A stretch of 64,000 nt of DNA, from NCBI RefSeq assembly GCF_002007485.1, contig NZ_CP015820.1, positions 124,001-188,000 of the forward strand. Reading direction: 5' to 3'. Every line of letters begins with the position of its first letter. Within the stretch, counting starts at the first letter, position 1. Positions 10,601 through 18,380 of the stretch are shown piece by piece. Under the pieces are notes generated by a model. The model made no database searches. It was not told where the DNA came from and was given only the letters and a program-made list of their open reading frames with translations. The stretch is from Ditibartonella apihabitans (GTDB taxonomy: Bacteria; Pseudomonadota; Alphaproteobacteria; Rhizobiales; Rhizobiaceae). The position numbers and the translations under genes were made by a program.

Positions 10601-12378
10601 TATCAATTGGCCTTCTCAAAGACAAGAAAATCGCACCTTTTGCACTTGATGCAAAGGGGAGAACCAATGGCAAATCGGTCAATATTGATACAAGAATTTC
10701 CGGCTCCGGTCTTGATGTTGAAGCCAATGGCAAAGTTCCGCTGGATGCAGGAAATCTTGATCTTGACATCAATTTGAAAAACTTGCCCGTTACTCTCGCA
10801 AACAGTTTTGTGGCCAATCAGAATCTTGGAGGAACCATCTCCGGTCACGCCCACATCGGTGGACAATTGAAAGCACCGACGGCAACATTCAATCTTTCAG
10901 GCCAGGGCTTGAGAGCCGATCTGTTGGCAAAAAATGGTCTTACACCAATCAGTTTGAATGCTGAGGGTCATTATGACAATAATGTTCTTAATCTTGAACA
11001 ATTCAATGCAAATGGTGCGCAAGGGCTTAATATGTCGGCAAATGGCCGCATTCCGGTAAAAGGTGATGGCATCGATCTTCATGTCAAAGGTTCGGCTCCT
11101 ATGGCAATTGCCAATCAATTCCTTGCCGAACGTGGAACGCAAATTTCCGGCTCGGCAAATATTGATGCGACCGTTAGAGGCTCCTTCTCAAAACCGGAAT
11201 TGAATGGTCATTTTGCTCTTGCAAATGGTACTTTTATTGATCCGCAAAGCAATTTGCGCCTGAACAATATTGTCGTTGATGCCGGTTTGAGTGGCGAGCG
11301 CATTGTGCTCAATCGTGCCAGCGCTTCATCATCTGCTGGAGGTACAATTTCCGCCAACGGTTCTATTTCGACAGATTTTTCTGCCGGAATGCCCGCCGAT
11401 ATGACCGTTCGCCTCAATCATACACGCTATAGCGATGGCGAAATGGTTGTTGCGACCGTTGATGGCACTTTAACAGTAACGGGCGGTCTGTTGAATAATC
11501 CGGTGATTGGCGGTGATCTTACAATCGAAAAGGCAGAAATTACCGTTCCGGATCGTTTCGGAGGGGCGGCTCTTATAGATGTCAAACACAAGAATCTTAC
11601 AAAAGATATTGAAACAACGCTTGAGCGGGCGAAAATCGATACTGGCAGGAATAAAGCTGCAACGGCTCCGGCAAAACCTTCTGTCGTCCAGCTAAAACTG
11701 CATATTCGTGCACCGAACCAGATTTTTGTTCGCGGTATGGGGCTTGATGTCGAATTGGGTGGCGAAATCGGTTTGTTCGGTCCGGTGAATGAAATTCATC
11801 CTGTCGGCGGGTTCCAGATGTTGCGGGGCCGGTTTGAAATTCTTTCTCAACGCCTTACCTTCACTGAAGGAACGGTAACACTTGTCGGCAATCTCAATCC
11901 TGAAGTCAATTTTGTTGCGACCACGCAAGGAAGCGATATTACGGTGACGGTAACTGTAAGCGGTACGATCAATGCATTGAGTGTTTCCTTCACTTCAGTT
12001 CCTGTCTTGCCTCAGGACGAAGTTCTCGCCCGTTTGATTTTCAATCGTTCGATCAGCGAACTCTCGCCCTTCCAGATTGCCCAGCTTGCGTCTGCTGCTG
12101 CCGAACTTGCCGGTGTTACCAACACGTCGCTTCTCGGTTCCTTACGGTCGACCACCGGTCTTGATGATCTTGATGTCGTGACAGATAAACAGGGGAATAC
12201 CGGCGTTAAAGCGGGTCGCTATATTCGCGATAATATTTATCTCGGTGTCGAAGCCGGCTCCGGTGGCAACACGAAAGGCACTGTTAATCTGGATATTTCC
12301 AAAAACTTGAAAGCCAAAGGCGCACTTGGCGCACAAGGTGATTCAAGTGTTGGTGTTTTCTATGAAAAAGATTATTAA
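7684..12378 (+). CDS. tamB: TamB, inner-membrane-anchored translocation and assembly module protein
   Basis: Very long periplasm-spanning protein of 1,564 residues, partner of TamA. It starts with an N-terminal signal anchor (about residues 4-26). A long region of repeating beta-strand segments rich in Asn, Gly, Asp and Lys follows; this is the lipid-groove type fold of AsmA/TamB-like proteins. The C-terminal DUF490/TamB domain (about the last 350 residues) has the conserved GGRF-like segment FQMLRGRFEILSQ and the closing NLDISKNLKAKGALG...FYEKDY, which pairs with TamA. The ATG overlaps the tamA stop. Codon use and composition look like the core genes. A small inverted repeat sits 20 bases after the stop. 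Confidence 0.94.
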   Translation: MMKKFSLSAFMTALFLIFTGLTASFADTSSPAGHDTAAAEKSWVLSFIESKISSPNRQIRFAGIEGALSSNATIGSITIADRQGVWLKITNAKLDWNRLALLRGQVSINELSAEKIDIFRKPLPDSSAPSPQSKGFSIPDLPVAISIKSLDAKKVAFGEPLFNLPSEVSLQGGITLADGDLAAQLVMKRLDKAGNFNVLANISNSTNKAKIDIEVSEPENGIVANLLKIKNRPAVALIAKGEGPLDNFELGLAMKAGADPVLNGKFKLQGTESGKSINVNLSGPIVLLMPDEYRAFFGARTELELAALLKKGGGFRLDKFSINGEGVHIAANAETLSDGFLRRLAVKASVKAQTGQSIILPVAGGKTRADNIALNIDYGRNESSMWSGQFIVNNFSNENFIAHDITVDMGGDSENLDDVNNRHVGLQITGAINGMATPKSKISDALGKSVNLKVDADILAHQPVTLRTVNLSANGLTLWLKGQIEKFQFKGNLGIQADTLEPLAMLSGKPLSGAADIEANGSIGLVGGSFDLDLSGKTVALKTGNETLDRLLAGNVKLSGGIKRDETGITTRQFLLGNDHIKLEANGSFSSDEADMDYQLDLSDLNLVNPRMHGAVQLQGAARGHNRLVALSLGAKIKDATLSGQKMQDTAIFANAVLDNTSPVATYMSGYVDGSGLFGGEKLKLSGSFSDNDQFKSLNNLDILVGETHVNGNLKQNLEGLIDGNIHIDARDISTLSALLLTDGHGTMTGDFNLSESEGKQSGRLKAHIDKLVFGENHVESLDMNLTLDDPKGAFRVNGFVNASDIRVANFVVNTIKATAKDMDGKTAFQVSADVQNNIKADLAGRLIYPATNGDDGQNGQEDNRRLTVEFDSMNVSQDTLHAKLLNPASVILFDNSYHISPLTLDVNGGKFSVKGDGGSKLDLELQMDHLPVSLANLIKPDLRATGALTGQADIKGTPDKPDVAFDMKGEGLSIGLLKDKKIAPFALDAKGRTNGKSVNIDTRISGSGLDVEANGKVPLDAGNLDLDINLKNLPVTLANSFVANQNLGGTISGHAHIGGQLKAPTATFNLSGQGLRADLLAKNGLTPISLNAEGHYDNNVLNLEQFNANGAQGLNMSANGRIPVKGDGIDLHVKGSAPMAIANQFLAERGTQISGSANIDATVRGSFSKPELNGHFALANGTFIDPQSNLRLNNIVVDAGLSGERIVLNRASASSSAGGTISANGSISTDFSAGMPADMTVRLNHTRYSDGEMVVATVDGTLTVTGGLLNNPVIGGDLTIEKAEITVPDRFGGAALIDVKHKNLTKDIETTLERAKIDTGRNKAATAPAKPSVVQLKLHIRAPNQIFVRGMGLDVELGGEIGLFGPVNEIHPVGGFQMLRGRFEILSQRLTFTEGTVTLVGNLNPEVNFVATTQGSDITVTVTVSGTINALSVSFTSVPVLPQDEVLARLIFNRSISELSPFQIAQLASAAAELAGVTNTSLLGSLRSTTGLDDLDVVTDKQGNTGVKAGRYIRDNIYLGVEAGSGGNTKGTVNLDISKNLKAKGALGAQGDSSVGVFYEKDY

Positions 12379-12397
12379 AACGAGAAATATTGCTTTT

Positions 12398-12417
12398 GCC
12401 GGAAATCACCTTCCGGC
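12398..12417 (+). terminator. Hairpin after tamB, weak terminator candidate
   Basis: A perfect 7-bp stem, gccggaa / ttccggc, with a 6-base loop lies 20 bases after the tamB stop. It is not followed by a real T-run (gttcatttc), so it may only stabilise the 3' end or be a weak terminator between tamB and thpR. Confidence 0.35.
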
Positions 12418-12453
12418 GTTCATTTCATCGTCACCCACAACGCGTAAGGAATA

Positions 12454-12996
12454 ATGATGCCCCGACTTTTTGCCGCATTGGAAGTGCCGCATGATGCCGC
12501 GTTGTCCTTGTCACTTTTGCGAGGCGGTTTACCTGGAGCACGTTTCATAGAAGTAGAGGATTATCATATCACCCTGCGCTTCTTCGGCGATATGAACAAC
12601 GAGATGGCTGATGAACTTGTTCACGCACTTGATCACATTGAAAGAAAGCCTTTCAATTTGCGACTGAAAGGCATTGATGTCTTCGGTTCAAAAACGCCCC
12701 ATTCGATTTATGCAAGTGTAGAACCATGTGAGGAATTATTGTTTTTGCAAAGCGACATTGATCGTATTGCCAAAAGACTTGGCCTCAAATCGGATAAAGG
12801 AAAATATATTCCTCATGTGACAGTTGCTCGCCTGAAACAGGTGAAGCTTGACGATTTATTGACCTATCTTTCTTCACATGGCCATTTTGAAACGGGATAT
12901 TTTCCGGTTAACCGCTTCGTGTTGATGTCATCGCACGAGTCAATTGGCGGCGGGCCATATGTTATTGAAGACAAATGGGCACTAAAAATAAAATAA
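12454..12996 (+). CDS. thpR: RNA 2',3'-cyclic phosphodiesterase ThpR (2H family)
   Basis: Cytoplasmic 2H-phosphoesterase family enzyme (formerly 2'-5' RNA ligase) that hydrolyses 2',3'-cyclic phosphate ends of RNA. Both catalytic H-x-T/S-x motifs are visible: HITL near residue 42 and HVTV near residue 126. The length of 180 residues is typical. The ATG at 12454 follows TAAGGA with 3 bases spacing; a second ATG directly after it gives better spacing and could be the true start. The last 210 bases before codon 175 are present again at 17363-17572 at about 95% identity. The gene therefore marks the left edge of the polysaccharide region; its final six codons (WALKIK) differ from the tail of the second copy (FII). 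Confidence 0.92.
   Translation: MMPRLFAALEVPHDAALSLSLLRGGLPGARFIEVEDYHITLRFFGDMNNEMADELVHALDHIERKPFNLRLKGIDVFGSKTPHSIYASVEPCEELLFLQSDIDRIAKRLGLKSDKGKYIPHVTVARLKQVKLDDLLTYLSSHGHFETGYFPVNRFVLMSSHESIGGGPYVIEDKWALKIK
12766..12975 (+). repeat. Left copy of 210-bp direct repeat (3' part of thpR)
   Basis: Aligns without gaps to 17363-17572 in the same orientation, with 11 mismatches in 210 bases by hand alignment. Ten of the eleven changes are synonymous in the thpR frame; the remaining one changes Thr to Pro in the DLL-T/P-YLSS segment. The match starts at attgccaaaag and ends at gaagacaaa, within the gene on both sides. Confidence 0.95.
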
Positions 12997-13293
12997 TTTC
13001 GGATATGTCCTGCATATTATAGATATTAATGAATTGTTTTGGAAACTATCTATATTTTCGTAAGCGAACCATAGAGGATTGTCCGGGTACAATTTAAAGC
13101 TGAACGTGATTGCAATGATAACTACCGCGTGTGTTAATAATCTTCGTCTAGGTATTTGGAGTTATGATATCACGTCAAAAAGGAAGTCTAACGCAATATA
13201 GCTACGAGTCATTGATCTATCGGGATATTTTTCATATTAATTGAATCAATTTTACCGGTTTTTCATGATGAGTTTGAGTGGGCAATATATTAT

Positions 13294-14334
13294 TTGTTTC
13301 AAAGCGAGCGAGAGTTGATTAAATCATCATTAAACGAACACGATCGCACTGTTTCTGTTATTATTCCATATTACAATGGATCAAAATATATAGAACGAAG
13401 TGTACAAAGCGTACTCGATCAAACTGTTAAACCGAATGAATTGTTAGTCATCGATGATGGATCAATTCAAGAAGAGTCAGATTTCTTAAATATTATTGCA
13501 AAGAAAATGGGATTTGCTGTTCTTCGTAAAGAAAACGGTGGGCAGGGGTCAGCGCGAAATTTCGGTGTTGCACATACAAAATCTAAATTTATCTGTTTTC
13601 TTGATCAAGATGATTTCTTTTTGCCAAATCATATAAAGCAATTAATGGATGCGGTCGAATGGCAAGATCCGAAATTTGGTTGGGTCTACGGCGATTTATG
13701 TGAAGCGGATGAGGAAGGGAATATCGTTCAAACGAATGTTGTCGTCCGGAGTACAAAAGATTCTCATCCTAAAACAAGTATATTGACCATGCTAAGGTAC
13801 GATATGTATGTTCTCCCATCAGCCTCTTTAATTAGTCGCCGGGCTTTTGAAGATGTCGGTGGGTTCGATCCACAGTTTACAGGCTATGAGGATGATGATT
13901 TTTTTCTCAGGTTATTCCGCAAAGGATGGACTAATTATTATTTACCGAAAGCTGTGACAGTGTGGTGTATCAATAATAATAGTACATCTTTCAGTATCAA
14001 AATGAGTCGTAGCCGTTTGCGTTATGTAAAGAAGATATGTGATAATTTTGACGAAGTTTCCGGCTACGGGCATCGTTATATAAGGGATTGCCTCGTACCA
14101 CGTTTTATGGGTACTTTCATTAAAGAGGCGAGACAGGCCGTAAAAAAGCCAAAGACACCTCAACAAATCAAGATGTTTGAACACCGCGATGAAATTATTT
14201 CATTATTAGACCAATTCATTGACGTTATTTCACAAAAAACAAGATTAAGAGGGCCTATCCGACGTAAGCTGAAACGCGCTGTATTAAAGATTAAAATAGA
14301 AAGAACTATTAAAAAGATATTTTTGAAATATTAA
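13294..14334 (+). CDS. Family 2 glycosyltransferase
   Basis: GT-A fold family 2 glycosyltransferase, probably acting at the cytoplasmic face on a surface polysaccharide. The N-terminal domain shows VSVIIPYYNGSKYI with the nucleotide-binding DDGS at about residues 53-56, then the metal-binding DQDD, and further on the acceptor-domain segments GGFD and YEDDDFFLRLFRKG. There is no membrane helix. The start is uncertain: the frame is open upstream to 13216 without an ATG, and TTG 13294 or TTG 13315 are the best candidates; neither has a clear ribosome site. The translation is Lys-, Arg- and Asn-rich and the gene sits in AT-rich DNA 300 bases after thpR, unlike its core neighbours, which suggests transfer. 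Sugar specificity cannot be read. Confidence 0.8.
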   Translation: MFQSERELIKSSLNEHDRTVSVIIPYYNGSKYIERSVQSVLDQTVKPNELLVIDDGSIQEESDFLNIIAKKMGFAVLRKENGGQGSARNFGVAHTKSKFICFLDQDDFFLPNHIKQLMDAVEWQDPKFGWVYGDLCEADEEGNIVQTNVVVRSTKDSHPKTSILTMLRYDMYVLPSASLISRRAFEDVGGFDPQFTGYEDDDFFLRLFRKGWTNYYLPKAVTVWCINNNSTSFSIKMSRSRLRYVKKICDNFDEVSGYGHRYIRDCLVPRFMGTFIKEARQAVKKPKTPQQIKMFEHRDEIISLLDQFIDVISQKTRLRGPIRRKLKRAVLKIKIERTIKKIFLKY

Positions 14335-15444
14335 TTTAGTTAATCAATTTTCCATAAAACATGTTTATTGTTTCGTTATATACATAAAAAATAAAAAGTA
14401 TTTTTCAGTACAGTAATTTCATAGTTTTATATTTACAATATATATGTATTGTTATTAAAAAATCAAAAACGCGATCTGAGAAGAAATAAAATATATAAAT
14501 TTGTTTGGAAATTGAAATGCTCGTATCGGCGATACAATTAAAAGTGGTCGTTTGTTATATCATGCAAATGAATCAATAAATATATTTTTAATCACAAAAT
14601 ATAAACATATATGCAATATTTAAATAACTTAAAATTAATTAAAAATAACAATAAAGAAAAATATTTAATTGATATATATTATATTAATGATTTATTGTTT
14701 TTGCCAAAGCGAATATTAAAAAGAAAGAGGTTACGTGGTTAAGGGGTAAAATTTTTCTATCCTTGTGATAATTCTTTTTTGAGATTGTTTCGTGGTCGGT
14801 TATTGCCGCACTATTCATACTCTTTGAGATGGAGATGGAACGACTCTTCAGGGTTATAATTGGAGTGCCGCAATATGCCGTTTTGCTTTTAAACTAATTT
14901 CTCAACTACATAGAGGCGATGACGTTTGCTGGCAAAAGCTTCTGAACTGTTCCTCTGTTGAGGATAAAATATTTTAAACATCAAAATGCTTTCAGACAAT
15001 AGAAACAGGTTTGATTGATTGTCGTATAATGATCTGAAGCTTCAATGCCACCTTCGAAAGGTGAAAAGCGTGGATGTTTTTATTGCGTTTCATTTGCCTG
15101 AAGATGGGAAATTTTCCACCTGCACGCCTCGTTCTTTTGTCTTTTAGTTACACCGTTTGTTCTGTTTTTCTTCCGATAGGTAGCTTTTTCTCCCTAATCG
15201 TTGTCATTTGACGCAATTAACTATTTTCAAGTCTGTGTTAGCGCCGTACAAAATTGTTTGCCGAGGAAAGGTAAAAATATAATAATTCTGTTTTAAATTT
15301 TAAATAAAATTATAAATCATTATATTATTTATTTATAAATAAATTTAAAACGACGTCATATAACACAACATAACCACATATTCATAAATAAAATATGTGG
15401 TTATGAAAAATAAAGCATGTTAACTCAATTACTGTTGAACGAAC
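14335..15444. other. AT-rich stretch with decayed coding remains
   Basis: About 1.1 kb without an intact gene. The first 370 bases are extremely AT-rich. The middle (14764-14970) resembles the back half of a family 2 glycosyltransferase. From about 14985 to 15190 a frame reads in a protein-like way (QCHLRKVKSVDVFIAFHLPE) but has stops and matches nothing I recognise. The last part is AT-rich with near-palindromic atttata runs. It looks like debris from earlier insertions and deletions. Confidence 0.55.
14764..14859 (+). pseudogene. Relic of a family 2 glycosyltransferase C-terminal segment
   Basis: The frame reads CDNSFLRLFRGRLLPHYSYS and then LRWRWNDSSG before a stop. This lines up with YEDDDFFLRLFRKGWTNYYLP and VWCINNNSTS of the intact glycosyltransferase at 13294, including a perfect FLRLFR and the W-x-N-x-S pattern. 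No start, no N-terminal domain and stops on both sides, so it is a fragment. The match is short and could partly be chance. Confidence 0.4.
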
Positions 15445-16484
15445 TTAAGAGCGTTTCTGAGCCAAAAGGTTTTCTACAACAGTAGACAGATTCTTTTCAA
15501 AAACATCCAATGAAAAATATTTTTTAAAGATTTTCTGCCCTTCAAGCCCGATGTTATGCCATTTATCGCTTAATTCTAATGCGTGTTGTAACGCCTTTGC
15601 GATACCTTCGGGAGTCGACTGCTCAATTATAAATCCGGATTTGTCATTTTCTAAATATTGACTTGTTCCGGTTTGCTTTGTGCACATAATAGGCACACCG
15701 GCACCTAAAGCATCTATCGAAACTATTGGCAGTGTATCGCTTCTAGATGGAATAATTACAAGATCGGACGTTTCCGTTTCGATAACACAATCTTCGTGAG
15801 ATAGTTCACCATTGACCGAGACATTTTCGTAGTTTTTTGCATCAACTTCCAATTTTGCTTTGAGTTCTTTTGTTAATGTTCGACCAAAAAAACGGAGTTT
15901 GAATTTTTTGCGATATTCCGGTGCAAGATATTGCATTGCTGCCAAAAGAAGATCTTGACCTTTCCGATATTCATATGATCCGAAAGTAGACAATAGGAGT
16001 TGATCTCCCTTATGGTTTTTGCGTTGAAGTTGAGGAAAACCGGTTTCCAATCGTCCAGTCTTATTACTTCGATATTTTTTATATGCTCAATTGCATAGTC
16101 GCTTACACCAACAATATTTGCTGCATCATGTAATATTTTTGCACAATCCGGAAACTTATCAGCCAAATCCGAGACAAGCTCCACTTCATGGATGTACCAT
16201 AAAACCGGAACAACGGGATCAAGCTGTTTAACAATTGGCCATGTTACAACTGTGTTTGCAATTATGAGGTCAAAATTGCGTGCGAAAGATAGCACACTTT
16301 CGCCCATTTTTAGCAACAAACTATCTATGATAACGTTGAAGCCTAGTGATTGTAGTTCTTTTGCTAAAGGACCGTCCTCAGGACTGGTTATAACAACAAA
16401 ATACCCTTCTTTTTCCAACGTCTTTGCCATTTCGACAACAACTCGCGGAGCACCGCTATTTGTCAGATCATGGCTTACGATCAA
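15445..16484 (-). pseudogene. Family 4 (GT-B) glycosyltransferase broken by one frameshift
   Basis: Two adjacent minus-strand frames together make one GT-B glycosyltransferase. The N-terminal half (from ATG 16484) reads MIVSHDLTNSGAPRVVVEMA and continues to IEHIKNIEVIRLDDWK near 16050. The C-terminal half continues in another frame from about 16050 with GDQLLLSTFGSYEYRKGQDLL, the donor-binding region IIPSRSDTLPIVSIDALGAGVPI and a stop at 15445. Sequence quality is good on both sides, so a single lost or gained base between about 16035 and 16070 explains it, either a real recent mutation or a sequencing error. The start overlaps the stop of the upstream glycosyltransferase by 4 bases (ATGA), so they formed an operon. 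Intact, it would be a protein of about 345 residues. Confidence 0.75.
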
Positions 16485-17413
16485 TACATCGCCCTTCGAT
16501 TTTTGTCATATCGTTTTCCTGGATAGATGGAGAAATCTTCAGGCGAGTCATGATATAATAATGATCGCATTAACGGAGTGAAATATGGGTCATTTGCGAC
16601 TTGTTCGGGCCAACGTTTCAAGAGATAAATATCCGATTTATCAATTTTGGGAGAAACGTTCTTTTCAAGTTTACCGATTGATAGATGCCCTAAATGAGTT
16701 AATTTTGAATCTGGTTGATATATGCATGTTTGCCCTAATTCACGTATTTTAAAGCATAAATCCACGTCGGAATGAGCAATTGGTGTATGTTCGCTGTCAA
16801 ATCCACCGACTTGTGAAAATGTTTTTGCAGAAACAAGTAAACACGCTCCGCAAAGAAGCGAAACTTCCCGTATTTGATCTGCCATATTGAAGTAAGGATG
16901 TTGAATGTCTGGAACTGCATGAAATGCGGTACCAACCAAACGACGAACCCCGGTGACCATGCCGGCATGTTGAATAGTGCCATTTGAATACAGCATTTTG
17001 GGAGCTACGGCACCAACTCCCTTGATCAGAGCCACGTGAACGAGCTGTTTCAACCAATCATCATTTATGATTCTAACATCGTCATTGAAAAATGCCAGAA
17101 ATTGGCCTTTCGCTTGCATCGCCCCTTGATTACACTTATCAGAAAAGTTGAAGGGCTTATCGTAGTTGACGAAACTTATAGTCTGATTTTCATTCTTTAA
17201 CTGGTCGATAATTTTCGAGTTTGTAACGACCAGGATTTCATAATTGGTATAATCTGTATGAGTTAGGATAGAATTGAGTGAAGCACGAATATTTTCAATG
17301 TTATCCGATGGTATAATAATCGATACCATTGGTTCTTTACCTGATTCATCCCATTCTATACGATTGCCAAAAGACTTGGCCTCAAATCGGATAAAGGGAA
17401 ATATATTCCACAT
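16481..17413 (-). CDS. Family 2 glycosyltransferase, 5' end replaced by antisense thpR sequence
   Basis: The GT-A domain starts with EPMVSIIIPSDN, followed by the FNFSDKCNQGA segment, FFNDDVRI, the acceptor segment GGFDSEHTPIAHSDVDLC and a C-terminal tail. This pattern belongs to the O-antigen/rhamnan-type glycosyltransferases that are usually much larger, with domains before this one. The ORF opens at ATG 17413, but its first 17 residues (MWNIFPFIRFEAKSFGN) are the reverse complement of the duplicated thpR end; genuine sequence begins at about 17362. So the original N-terminus has been cut off at the repeat boundary, and the ATG is an accidental start with no ribosome site. It is probably inactive or at least not in its original form. 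Its stop overlaps the next gene by 4 bases. Confidence 0.72.
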   Translation of the reverse strand: MWNIFPFIRFEAKSFGNRIEWDESGKEPMVSIIIPSDNIENIRASLNSILTHTDYTNYEILVVTNSKIIDQLKNENQTISFVNYDKPFNFSDKCNQGAMQAKGQFLAFFNDDVRIINDDWLKQLVHVALIKGVGAVAPKMLYSNGTIQHAGMVTGVRRLVGTAFHAVPDIQHPYFNMADQIREVSLLCGACLLVSAKTFSQVGGFDSEHTPIAHSDVDLCFKIRELGQTCIYQPDSKLTHLGHLSIGKLEKNVSPKIDKSDIYLLKRWPEQVANDPYFTPLMRSLLYHDSPEDFSIYPGKRYDKNRRAMY

Positions 17414-17584
17414 GTGACAGTTGCTCGCCTGAAACAGGTGAAGCTTGATGATCTATTGCCCTATCTTTCTTCTCATGGACATTTTGAAACGGGGTATTTT
17501 CCGGTCAACCGCTTTGTGTTGATGTCATCGCACGAGTCAATTGGCGGCGGTCCATATGTTATTGAAGACAAATTTATAATATAA
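17363..17584 (+). pseudogene. Second, partial copy of thpR (C-terminal 70 codons)
   Basis: 210 bases match thpR at 12766-12975, in frame, and then continue with a different tail (FII and stop TAA at 17582-17584). The HVTV catalytic motif is present but the first catalytic motif and the start are missing, so it cannot be active. The frame is intact and 10 of 11 differences from the full gene are synonymous, which means this copy diverged while still under selection, probably in another lineage. Confidence 0.88.
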
Positions 17585-17649
17585 TTGGTTCACGGGGCAG
17601 GGCTTATCAATTAAGACAGAAGATGACTGAAAGCGGCGAAGCATATAGC

Positions 17650-18320
17650 TGCGAAAAAATGTGTATATGTTAGTCATAGTATGTGGCAATAGGCTTCCGG
17701 TCTTCGGGCTTGGTAAACAGATTCCTAACTTTGTGATGTTCGGCTGCTGAAGGCGAGTTTTGTGCTTCTGTCCATTCTAGGAGAAATGCAGGCCTTGATC
17801 TTCCTGATATGCAAAGTTTGTTTGAGCCAGTCGACATCAAGGCTTGCCTGAACCCGTTGGCACTATCCCCTCCATCAGCAGGGATTAGCTGGTATCAGCT
17901 TGCGGGTAACAGGAGTGCGGCCTCCTCATTGTCAGTCATCCGGTCTTCCGACAATAATAGACAAATAGGTATGCCCGTTTCATAGCGGACGTTATGCCAT
18001 TTGGAGGTCAGGCCGCCTTTTCTACGGGTCACTATCATACTTTTTTAAAAGGCTTGCTGCCATGAGATGCGCTTTGCGATGTGTTGCATCAATCATAATG
18101 CATCGAGGTCTTGTGCCTTGCCGGATGGGGGCGGAAAGACACGATCAAATACGGTCAATTCTCTCCAGCAGATAAAGCGTTTGGCGAGCGTGTTATCCAG
18201 ACAAAAGCCGACAAAAAACATCTCGATCTTGTTTGATAACGTAGACAAGCCATAGACGACGCTCCGCTCATTGGCCACGCTAATTCGTGAGGCTATGGAT
18301 AATAGGGCGATGCGCACGTC
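17650..18320 (-). mobile_element. Decayed IS5-family transposase remnant
   Basis: On the minus strand several frames together give a recognisable IS5-type DDE transposase. In order: CLDNTLAKRFICWREL and VFDRVFPPP (18210 to 18130), the first catalytic block MIDATHRKAHLMAASLLKK (around 18095-18040), then after frameshifts GGLTSKWHNVRYETGIPICL, LLSEDRMTDNEEAALLLPA, a degraded DRGYD-like stretch followed by GFRQAL, and finally HHKVRNLFTKPEDRKPIATYYD, matching the KIENMFGRLKDWRRIATRYD block. Many stops and shifts show that it is long dead. Ends and target-site duplications could not be placed. It sits next to the thpR duplicate, so an insertion sequence may have helped build this region. Confidence 0.7.
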
Positions 18321-18346
18321 TTCCGATCAACGCCCGATAAAAGCTC

Positions 18347-18380
18347 ATTCATTGGTCAATCATCTTTAAAACCAATGAAT
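18347..18380. repeat. 10-bp inverted repeat beside the IS5 remnant
   Basis: attcattggt and accaatgaat form a perfect 10-bp stem with a 14-base loop just outside the recognisable transposase remains. It may be part of the old element or a terminator for nearby lost genes; no T-run follows. Confidence 0.3.

Noticed and set aside
12997-13293. tRNA gene or integrase attachment site at the left edge of the polysaccharide region
   Set aside because: No cloverleaf or T-loop sequence and no integrase gene; the boundary repeat is coding thpR sequence of 210 bases, better explained by homologous recombination.
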